Source: an uncultured Megasphaera sp.
Lineage (GTDB): Bacteria > Bacillota > Negativicutes > Veillonellales > Megasphaeraceae
Direction: 5' to 3'
DNA: 19,171 nucleotides
Assembly (NCBI GenBank): GCA_900548635.1
Contig: URLP01000020.1
Coordinates: forward strand, 1-19,171
Shown here: positions 6,961 to 12,663 of the stretch, piece by piece
Layout: every line of letters begins with the position of its first letter
Position numbering within the stretch: the first letter of the stretch is position 1
Made by a program: the position numbers and the translations under genes
Notes under the pieces: generated by a model
Databases searched by the model: none
What the model was told of the DNA's origin: nothing
Seen by the model: the letters and a program-made list of their open reading frames with translations, nothing else

Positions 6961-7296
6961 ATGGACTATCAGACACATCTACAACTTTTACAGCAGGCAA
7001 AAGAACAGGACCTTTCCAATCCCTTCATCTGCCACGGCATCATCCATCTCTTCCAGGAACAGTTCGACCTGGCCCTGGATATCCTGCGGGATCATCTCAA
7101 GCGCGAAGGCAAAGGCATGGCCGCCATGGGCTCGGCCAAGGAACTCATTGCCGAAGCCTACGAGAATTACCTCTACATCGACGAAGACTGCTGGCTCGCC
7201 ATGCTGAAAGACCGCCGCGGCAGCCGGGATGAAGTAGGAATTCAGGTACAGCGGATACTCGACACGTATCTGGAGGCCTTTGCGGCCTTAGTTTGA
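6961..7296 (+). CDS. HI0074-type nucleotidyltransferase substrate-binding (HEPN-like) protein, orphan
   Basis: A 111-residue, probably all-helical cytosolic protein. The line GIIHLFQEQFDLALDILRDH (26-45), GSAKELIAEAY (57-67) and DEDCWLAMLKDR (74-85) match the four-helix HI0074 family, normally about 130-140 residues and paired with a minimal nucleotidyltransferase (MNT). Two things are odd. No MNT gene lies next to it. Also, the usual DRN-x-x-SH ending of the third helix, an Rx4-6H motif in HEPN RNases, reads DRRGSRDEVG, without the histidine. It may thus be a lone, non-catalytic member. The start is fixed by AGGGAGG five bases before the ATG. I am fairly sure of the family and unsure of the role. 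Confidence 0.65.
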   Translation: MDYQTHLQLLQQAKEQDLSNPFICHGIIHLFQEQFDLALDILRDHLKREGKGMAAMGSAKELIAEAYENYLYIDEDCWLAMLKDRRGSRDEVGIQVQRILDTYLEAFAALV

Positions 7297-7361
7297 TGTT
7301 TGAAGTTTGATGTGGCAGGAGCAGGAGGTAAAATTAAAACCTTCTACATCAAACATCAAAC
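7291..7361. repeat. Heptamer-based inverted repeat after the HI0074-like gene
   Basis: GTTTGATGTTTGAAGT (7291-7306) and ACATCAAACATCAAAC (7346-7361) are inverted copies with 15 of 16 bases pairing. Both arms are built of TTTGATG-like heptamers, and more units follow on each side (7305-7312, 7367-7374). Nested inside is AGGAGGT/ACCTTCT. The 5' arm overlaps the preceding stop codon. No T-run follows. Confidence 0.6.
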
Positions 7362-7390
7362 CCGCAACATCAAACAATCTTAATGCACTC

Positions 7391-7419
7391 TTGACATTAT
7401 CCGTAAAACATGATATGAT
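7391..7419 (+). promoter_or_regulatory. Consensus promoter P1 upstream of rpmG
   Basis: TTGACA (7391-7396), a 17-base spacer and TATGAT (7414-7419). Transcription would start near 7426, directly at the base of a terminator-like hairpin. Confidence 0.8.
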
Positions 7420-7427
7420 ACAAAAAG

Positions 7428-7456
7428 TTAGGCGCACACAAACGCCTGGCTTTTTT
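7428..7456 (+). terminator. Terminator-like hairpin directly after P1
   Basis: TTAGGCG (7428-7434) pairs with CGCCTGG (7443-7449), including two G-U pairs at the base; a C and six T residues follow. It could end transcripts from upstream or abort those from P1. A second promoter lies downstream for rpmG. Confidence 0.6.
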
Positions 7457-7475
7457 AAGTTACAGAAAATTTTCC

Positions 7476-7505
7476 TTGACTTAGAGGGGACTGTTGTGAT
7501 ACATT
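7476..7505 (+). promoter_or_regulatory. Promoter P2 of the rpmG-secE-nusG-ribosomal protein cluster
   Basis: TTGACT (7476-7481) and TACATT (7500-7505) are 18 bases apart, beyond the terminator-like hairpin. The leader to rpmG would be about 52 bases. Because of its position it is the likelier source of full-length mRNA. Confidence 0.5.
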
Positions 7506-7563
7506 ATAAAGGCAGTCTTGCGTAACACTAGGCTTGTGACTATTTTTAAGAGAGGTGTAAGGA

Positions 7564-7713
7564 ATGCGTACAGCTATCACTTTGGCATGCACAGAATGCA
7601 AACAGCGTAACTACCGGACGAACAAAAACAAGAAAAACAATCCGGATCGTTTGGAACTGAAAAAATACTGCCCGTTCTGCAAAAAAGAAACATTACACAA
7701 AGAAACGAAATAA
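7564..7713 (+). CDS. rpmG: 50S ribosomal protein L33
   Basis: This 49-residue basic protein of the large ribosomal subunit, which lies near the E site, has two zinc-ribbon cysteine pairs, CTEC (9 and 12) and CPFC (36 and 39). It is therefore the zinc-binding form, which in many bacteria is replaced by a cysteine-free paralogue under zinc shortage. GAGAGGTG lies upstream of the ATG. It is first in the run rpmG-secE-nusG, the usual Firmicute order. Confidence 0.96.
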   Translation: MRTAITLACTECKQRNYRTNKNKKNNPDRLELKKYCPFCKKETLHKETK

Positions 7714-7760
7714 TTGATTGAATAAGATTGTGCTAATCTTATTTGGATGTGAGAGGTTAT

Positions 7761-8000
7761 ATGGCACTTTCAGCTAAAAAAGCAGCACAAAAGAATAAGA
7801 ACAAGAAAAAGAACCCGGGCAAATCATTTTTATCTGGCGTAAAGGTAGAAATGAAAAAAGTCATCTGGCCGACGAAGAAGGAATTGATTAATTACACGGT
7901 CATGGTCATTGTCGCCACGATCATCGTAATGGTAATCATTGGTATAGCTGACGAAGTCTTTTCACAGCTGTTCAGAGTAATCCAGCTTATTGTCGGATAG
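7761..8000 (+). CDS. secE: Preprotein translocase subunit SecE
   Basis: A 79-residue membrane protein that clamps SecY in the Sec translocon. It has a lysine-rich N-terminal stretch (residues 6-21), the conserved amphipathic part FLSGVKVEMKKVIWPTKKEL (23-42) and a single membrane segment (about 43-64). This short single-span form is normal for Gram-positive-type SecE. An in-frame TTG at 7743 would add six residues, but GAGAGGT sits close to ATG 7761 and fits that start. It lies between rpmG and nusG with short gaps, as in most bacteria. Confidence 0.95.
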   Translation: MALSAKKAAQKNKNKKKNPGKSFLSGVKVEMKKVIWPTKKELINYTVMVIVATIIVMVIIGIADEVFSQLFRVIQLIVG

Positions 8001-8015
8001 GAGGCTTGCGCTTAA

Positions 8016-8555
8016 ATGGAAGCAGATATGAAATGGTATGTCATCCATACGTATTCCGGTTATGAAAATAAAGTAATGCAAACGCTGGAACAAAAAGTCA
8101 AATCCATGGGGTTGGAAAACGTCATTAACCGTATCCTCATTCCAATGGAAGATGAAATTGACGTCAAAGACGGTAAGAAACGCACAGTCAAACGGAAAAT
8201 CTTCCCTGGCTACGTTCTCATCGAAATGGAAGTCAATGACCGTTCCTGGTACGTCGTCCGCAACACGCCGGGTGTCACCGGTTTTGTCGGCTCGGCGACC
8301 AAGCCTATCCCGCTGGAACCGAAAGAAGTCGAAAAGATTCTGAAGACTCAGGGGATAGAAAGCGAACCGAAAACGCATATCTCTGTCGAAGTTGGCGAAG
8401 AAGTGCGCATTACCGAAGGTCCTTTTGAAAACTGCCTGGCTACCGTTACGGAAGTCAATGAAGAAAAAGGGACAATTAAAGGCCTTGTCAATATGTTTGG
8501 CCGAGAAACTCCAGTAGAAGTCGACTATTCTCAAATCGAGAAGGGTCTGGAATAA
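8016..8555 (+). CDS. nusG: Transcription termination/antitermination protein NusG
   Basis: A 179-residue RNA polymerase elongation factor. The NGN domain (about 5-110) starts MKWYVIHTYSGYENKV and contains KRKIFPGYVLIEME and RNTPGVTGFVG. The KOW domain (about 125-175) contains GEEVRITEGPFENC, with GRETPVEVDY near the end. It binds RNA polymerase and affects pausing and Rho or ribosome coupling. ATG 8016 has AGGAGG eleven bases upstream; ATG 8028 is a possible alternative giving the commoner MKWYV N-terminus but is too far from that site. It is followed by the rplK leader. Confidence 0.97.
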   Translation: MEADMKWYVIHTYSGYENKVMQTLEQKVKSMGLENVINRILIPMEDEIDVKDGKKRTVKRKIFPGYVLIEMEVNDRSWYVVRNTPGVTGFVGSATKPIPLEPKEVEKILKTQGIESEPKTHISVEVGEEVRITEGPFENCLATVTEVNEEKGTIKGLVNMFGRETPVEVDYSQIEKGLE

Positions 8556-8567
8556 ATACTTCTAAAT

Positions 8568-8614
8568 GCGGCGACTTGCCGCGAGTGGGAGAATCGAATG
8601 ATTCGTTTGACCAC
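8568..8614 (+). promoter_or_regulatory. rplK leader: small hairpin plus L1-site-like stem-loop
   Basis: GCGGC/GCCGC (8568-8582) forms a hairpin. Next, GTGG (8585-8588, within GTGGGAG) pairs with CCAC (8611-8614) around an inner stem GAATC/GATTC. GTGGGAG with a distant ACCAC resembles the L1-binding part of 23S rRNA, by which L1 represses its own operon in many bacteria. A like element precedes rplA. Confidence 0.6.
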
Positions 8615-8644
8615 ATCTTGTAATGTAAGGAGGTGTAACTCACC

Positions 8645-9070
8645 ATGGCAAAAAAAGTAGCAAGAATGGTAAAACTCCAGTGTGAAGCTGGTAAAGCAAC
8701 TCCGGCGCCTCCGATTGGCCCTGCATTAGGCCAGGCTGGTGTCAACATCATGGCTTTCGTCAAGGAATTCAACGAACGTACAGCTAAACAGGCTGGCTTC
8801 ATCATCCCTGTCGAAATTACAGTCTATGAAGACCGTTCCTTCACTTTCATTACGAAAACACCGCCGGCTGCCGTTCTCTTGAAGAAAGCAGCAGGTTTGG
8901 AAAAAGCTTCGGGCGAACCGAACAAAAACAAAGTAGCTAAGTTGAGCCGCGATAAAGTCCGCGAAATCGCAACGACGAAAATGCCGGACCTCAACGCTAA
9001 CGACGTTGAAGCTGCTATGAAAATGATTGAAGGCACAGCTCGCAGCATGGGTATCGACATCGTCGACTAA
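8645..9070 (+). CDS. rplK: 50S ribosomal protein L11
   Basis: A 141-residue large-subunit protein that forms the stalk base with 23S rRNA and helps elongation factors and RelA. It is full length. The N-terminal domain carries QCEAGKATPAPPIGPALGQAG with the proline-rich segment (the thiostrepton region), then the linker and the C-terminal rRNA-binding domain containing KTPPAAVLLKKAAG, ending ARSMGIDIVD. AAGGAGGTG lies upstream. It is co-transcribed with rplA. Confidence 0.97.
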   Translation: MAKKVARMVKLQCEAGKATPAPPIGPALGQAGVNIMAFVKEFNERTAKQAGFIIPVEITVYEDRSFTFITKTPPAAVLLKKAAGLEKASGEPNKNKVAKLSRDKVREIATTKMPDLNANDVEAAMKMIEGTARSMGIDIVD

Positions 9071-9088
9071 TCGATGATTCCGCTGCCC

Positions 9089-9114
9089 GTGGAAGGGGTA
9101 ACCCGCTAAACCAC
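9089..9114 (+). promoter_or_regulatory. L1-site-like stem-loop before rplA
   Basis: GTGG (9089-9092, in GTGGAAGG) pairs with CCAC (9111-9114), with an inner GGG/CCC stem closed by a TAA loop; AAGGAGG of rplA follows four bases later. It repeats the outline of the element before rplK. Autogenous repression by L1 is known for this operon in other bacteria. Confidence 0.6.
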
Positions 9115-9130
9115 ATAAGGAGGAAGAAAC

Positions 9131-9847
9131 ATGGCAAAAGTAGGCAAGAAATATGCTGAAGCTGCAAAACTGTTCGACAAACAGAAACAGTACGACGCTG
9201 CTGAAGCAATTGACATCTTGAAAAAGATGGATACTGCCAAATTCGACGAATCTGTTGAATTGGCCGTAAACCTTAACGTAGATCCGAAATACGCCGACCA
9301 GCAGGTCCGCGGCGCCTTGGTACTGCCCCATGGCACTGGTAAATCCAAGACCGTCCTCGTATTTGCTCAGGGCGATAAAGAAAAAGAAGCTTTGGCTGCC
9401 GGCGCTGACTATGTCGGTGCTGATGATCTCGTAGAAAAGATCAAAGGTGGCTGGCTCGACTTCGACGTAGCAATCGCTACTCCGAACATGATGGGTAAAG
9501 TTGGTCGTCTCGGTAAAATCCTCGGTCCTAAAGGCCTCATGCCTAACCCGAAGGTTGGTACTGTCACGATGGACGTTACAAAAGCTGTTACCGAAAGCAA
9601 AGCTGGTAAAGTTGAATACCGCACGGATAAAGCCGGCAACATTCATTCTCTTATCGGCAAAAAATCTTTCGACGCAGATAAATTGGTTGATAACCTGACT
9701 GCTTTGGTTGATACACTCATCAAAGTAAAACCGTCGGGTGCAAAAGGCCAGTACATCAAATCCATCACGGTTAGCTCCACGATGGGCCCTGGCATCCACA
9801 TCAACCAGTACAGCATCAAAGGTGCTGCAAAGAAAGAAGAAAATTAA
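9131..9847 (+). CDS. rplA: 50S ribosomal protein L1
   Basis: A 238-residue protein of the mobile L1 stalk, which helps release tRNA from the E site and is a known repressor of its own operon. Clear family stretches are RGALVLPHGTGKSKTVLVFA, TPNMMGKVGRLGKILGPKGL with MPNPKVGTVT following, the K-rich segment, and the C-terminal GPGIHINQYSI. Length is normal (about 230). AAGGAGG sits upstream. It follows rplK after 60 bases that carry a stem-loop similar to its rRNA target. Confidence 0.97.
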   Translation: MAKVGKKYAEAAKLFDKQKQYDAAEAIDILKKMDTAKFDESVELAVNLNVDPKYADQQVRGALVLPHGTGKSKTVLVFAQGDKEKEALAAGADYVGADDLVEKIKGGWLDFDVAIATPNMMGKVGRLGKILGPKGLMPNPKVGTVTMDVTKAVTESKAGKVEYRTDKAGNIHSLIGKKSFDADKLVDNLTALVDTLIKVKPSGAKGQYIKSITVSSTMGPGIHINQYSIKGAAKKEEN

Positions 9848-10021
9848 TATCTCTCTTAGCTGTAGACTGAAGGTATGTATAATGGACGTATGTCCGCCAT
9901 CTGAGGCTATGAAACTAGCAGATATCTGACTTTGACTAGTTCGGCCTCGTGGTTTGCCCATGAGGCCGTTTTTGATTGCTAAGACGATATAAATCCCAGT
10001 TCAAGGAGGTGTATCGAACTC
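9848..10021 (+). promoter_or_regulatory. L10 leader (attenuator region of rplJL)
   Basis: The 174-base gap holds the known features of the Firmicute L10 leader. The 5' half around GTAGACTGAAGG is the likely binding region for the L10(L12)4 complex. Next comes an antiterminator, in which GAGGC (9903-9907) and AACTAG (9913-9918) can pair with GCCTC (9944-9948) and CTAGTT (9936-9941). The terminator follows at 9942-9973. GCCTC is used by both, so the two folds exclude each other. In B. subtilis L10(L12)4 binding favours termination; the same is inferred here. Confidence 0.8.
9942..9973 (+). terminator. Attenuator terminator in the rplJ leader
   Basis: CGGCCTC (9942-9948) pairs with GAGGCCG (9962-9968), with an inner TGG/CCA pairing and a TTTGC loop; five T residues follow. 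It stops transcription before rplJ unless the upstream antiterminator forms. Confidence 0.85.
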
Positions 10022-10579
10022 ATGTCCACATATGCAAATCATCCCGTTTCTCCGGCTAAAGCCGCTGTCGTTGAAGAAATGAAAGAAAAACTGCAGTCCG
10101 CTCAGGGCGCTGTTTTCGTTGGTTTCTCCGGCCTCACCGTTGCTGACGCTACGAAACTTCGCCGTAAGTTCCGTGAAGGCGGTGTCGAATACAAAGTCAT
10201 CAAAAACACTTTGACTCGTATCGCTGCTGACGAACTCGGCTATAACGCATTGGATGCCATTCTTGAAGGCCCGACGGCTCTCGCTTTCTCCACAGAAGAC
10301 GCTGTAGCTCCGGCTAAGATCCTCAAAGAATTCATCAAAGAAACAAAGACGGAAGCGCTGACTGTTAAAGCAGGTCTCGCTGACGGTCAGGTCATCGATG
10401 TTGCAGCTGTTGACGCTCTCGCAAGCTTGCCGAGCCGCGAAGAACTCCTCGCAAAATTGGTTGGCAGCATGCAGGCTCCTATCTCTGGCCTGGTCAACGT
10501 ACTCCAGGGCAATATCCGCAACATGGTTTATGTGCTTGACGCTGTACGTGCTAAAAAAGCAGAACAGGAAACTGCTTAA
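10022..10579 (+). CDS. rplJ: 50S ribosomal protein L10
   Basis: A 185-residue protein that anchors L7/L12 dimers to the ribosome stalk and represses its own operon as the L10(L12) complex. The N-terminal rRNA-binding domain has VFVGFSGLTVADATKLRRKF and VIKNTLTRIA. The C-terminal helix that binds L12 is rich in alanine and ends with AVRAKKAEQETA. Length fits (165-185 is usual). AAGGAGGTG lies upstream. The attenuated leader before it and rplL after it are the standard arrangement. Confidence 0.97.
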   Translation: MSTYANHPVSPAKAAVVEEMKEKLQSAQGAVFVGFSGLTVADATKLRRKFREGGVEYKVIKNTLTRIAADELGYNALDAILEGPTALAFSTEDAVAPAKILKEFIKETKTEALTVKAGLADGQVIDVAAVDALASLPSREELLAKLVGSMQAPISGLVNVLQGNIRNMVYVLDAVRAKKAEQETA

Positions 10580-10637
10580 TTTAGCTTACATAACTTAAAA
10601 AACTAAACTAAATTTGATACTATGGAGGTATTTCAAA

Positions 10638-11004
<367 letters not shown>

Positions 11005-11006
<2 letters not shown>

Positions 11007-11060
11007 TTTCATTCGTGAAATTACAAAAGCTGCTGCACAATCGTGCGGCAGCTTTTTTTT
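11005..11060 (+). terminator. Terminator of the ribosomal protein operon
   Basis: Two hairpins follow the rplL stop. AATTTC/GAAATT (11005-11022) is weak. AAGCTGC and GCAGCTT, with inner GCAC/GTGC and one wobble pair (11027-11054), is strong and runs into eight T residues. This is the strongest terminator in the window. Confidence 0.93.
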
Positions 11061-11073
11061 ATAAATTTGAATT

Positions 11074-11186
11074 CAGATGCGACTGTGCCGCGTAAGCCTC
11101 CCCTAATAGGGGCGACTATCAAAATAATTCACGGCCGGTGTAGGGGACGCCCTAATCGGCGTCCCGCGTGAATCCTGTGTATGGCC
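11074..11186. repeat. Palindromic intergenic repeat, copy A
   Basis: The stretch begins TCAGATGCGACTGTGCCGC. It holds CCCCT/AGGGG, and then a nested palindrome in which ATTCACG (11127-11133) pairs with CGTGAAT (11167-11173) and GGGACGCC with GGCGTCCC. It ends near TGTGTATGGCC. A related copy lies at 11923-12144, on the other side of the hsd remnant. There is no coding potential. Confidence 0.7.
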
Positions 11187-11339
11187 AAATTTTATGACTG
11201 ATGGCACACGGTTGTAATAGAATCCAGCCTTTCAGGATGCGCAGTATCCTTTTGAGCCCGATTTTTTGATATACTAAACTTTAACTATCAACGCATAACT
11301 GCGTGAGAATGGAGCGATAACGGAATATCTGAACGTCAG
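11187..11339 (+). other. Gap before the hsd remnant, with an extended -10 promoter
   Basis: No gene is seen. TGATATACT (11267-11275) is an extended -10 and may be the old hsdM promoter. There is no good ribosome site at 11340; a GGAG at 11311 is too far away. A small AGGAT/ATCCT hairpin lies at about 11233-11250. Confidence 0.4.
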
Positions 11340-11912
11340 ATGATTGATGCCATGTGGGACGATTCCCCTGTGGATGTATCGAAAGAAACGAGTATGATTT
11401 GGTCCATTGCCAATAAACTGCGCGGAACCTATCAGAGCGATAAATACAAGGAAGTCATTATTCCTATGACCATTATCCGCCGTTTTTCTGAAAATGCCGA
11501 AGCTGGCGATCATTACACGGGTCGGGACATCATCAAGCTGATGGTCAATATTCTGCTTTCCGAAGGCTGCGACGATATTTTCGACGACGGCAAGATCAAG
11601 GCCACGAATTTCGTACAGGAAAAGACGAAGGAATACAAAGTCTCAGATCTTACGGCCCAGCCCGTCGTCAAACTGCCGACAGCCGACACGGTTTCCCTGG
11701 CGCCGGCCAAAGAAGAACGCCTCTCCCAAATCATCGCAGAAATCAACTCCCGCACAGGCAAGAACTACGACAACAACATCGACGACGCTTTAATCGAAGG
11801 CCTCGACCAGAATCAGGACTTCTTTACCCTGCTCCTCGACAACGAAGAACTAAAAAAAGAAGTCCTGGGCATCTTCGCAGACGAAATCTATCAGCACTTG
11901 CGGCAAGAATAG
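11340..11912 (+). pseudogene. Chimeric remnant of type I restriction-modification genes (hsdM start joined to hsdR end)
   Basis: The 190-codon frame is made of pieces. Residues about 15-49 (TSMIWSIANKLRGTYQ, then YKEVIIPMTIIRRF) are the N-terminus of an HsdM methyltransferase. Residues 50-85 (DHYTGRDIIKLMVNIL and after) come from the HsdM core, normally about a hundred residues further on. From about 89 to the end (LSQIIAEINSRTGKNYD, then IDDALIEGLDQNQDFF and VLGIFADEIY) it matches the C-terminus of the HsdR subunit. The N6-adenine methylase motif NPPF, the specificity subunit and the helicase/nuclease motifs are all gone. The joins all keep frame. No ribosome site is evident and it should have no restriction or methylation activity. 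Family assignments are from memory; exact joins need alignment. Confidence 0.75.
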
Positions 11913-11922
11913 GCTTGCTCGG

Positions 11923-12144
11923 ACTCAGATGCAGCTGTGCTGCAACAGACTCAAATTGACAATGACGCCTCGGGTAGCCCCTGCGGCGCATAGCGGGCGT
12001 CCGATTAGGGACGCCCTTACGAACGGGCTGCGCCACGTGAATTGTTAAAAATCTCATATAGGTAATATCAAATAATTCACGGCCGAAGGTCTTGTGCTGT
12101 AGGGGACGCCGTGTGGGCGTCCCGCGCGAATTCTGTGCATAGCC
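11923..12144. repeat. Palindromic intergenic repeat, copy B, with a third GC-rich palindrome
   Basis: It begins ACTCAGATGCAGCTGTGCTGC, like copy A. It contains GGGCGTCC/GGACGCCC (about 11994-12015), then AAATAATTCACGGCC (12070-12084), GTAGGGGACGCC, GGCGTCCCGCG and an end close to TGTGCATAGCC, again as in copy A. It has about 100 extra bases in the middle. Confidence 0.7.
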
Positions 12145-12571
12145 TGATTTTTGAAATTTTTAGCATAGTTTTAAAAAAAGTATTTTGTCTATCAATTCAT
12201 AGAATGATTTGTCACTCCACTGTTTTATCGGCTTATGCAAAAGCCTCAGAAAATTCGAATCCTTGGCAAGAGGTTTCCAATCCTTAATGTTTGATTACCA
12301 AATTATAGGGGATAAATTAGATTTGTTCAATAACCGGTTTACACAAACTATTTTACACTCCCTAATGAGGCAAATATCAAGTTCTGATGGAACCCCTGTT
12401 GGTGATAAGCAATGCCCTGCAAGAGATAGTTGTTATGAATATAGAGTTTGAAAAAATATTCCCAGGGCGAAAAATTTATCGTAGAAGCATAGGCACACGA
12501 TTGCATCACTTTGTATGGATTGTTTTCAAAATAGTTATCTTTGGTAAAAATAATATGAGTGTCTATGTGAC
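12145..12571. other. AT-rich tract without a recognisable gene
   Basis: About 430 bases, clearly more AT-rich than the genes around it. Short open frames exist on both strands (for example 12348-12584 minus, 78 codons, and 12387-12587 plus, 66 codons), but none has a ribosome site or resembles a family I know. Likely remnant or foreign DNA. Confidence 0.5.
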
Positions 12572-12612
12572 AAGCCCCCTGCACTAGCGGTACGGGGGCC
12601 TTGCTTTATTGT
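12572..12612 (+). terminator. Hairpin before the AlbA_2 gene, probable terminator
   Basis: AAGCCCCC pairs with GGGGGCCTT (one bulged C) around a 13-base loop, followed by the T-rich GCTTTATTG. It suggests that a gene once ended in the AT-rich tract. Confidence 0.6.
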
Positions 12613-12637
12613 CGGAAATTTTATAATCTGCTACAAT
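12609..12637 (+). promoter_or_regulatory. Promoter of the AlbA_2 regulator gene
   Basis: TTGTCG (12609-12614), a 17-base spacer and TACAAT (12632-12637). It lies 27 bases before the ATG, and GAGAGGAGG is in the short leader. Confidence 0.65.
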
Positions 12638-12663
12638 GAGTCTGAGAGGAGGCGGCAAGAGGG

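Noticed and set aside
7505..7760. A tRNA gene next to rpmG/secE, as in many bacteria
   Set aside because: No cloverleaf, T-loop consensus (GTTCGA) or space for one was found in the gaps.
8726..9961. A 411-codon minus-strand frame across rplK and rplA
   Set aside because: It spans two ribosomal protein genes and the rplJ leader and is rich in F and S from codon bias; not a gene.
12348..12584. Minus-strand 78-codon frame in the AT-rich tract as a gene
   Set aside because: No ribosome site or promoter, no family resemblance, and it overlaps the terminator-like hairpin at 12572.
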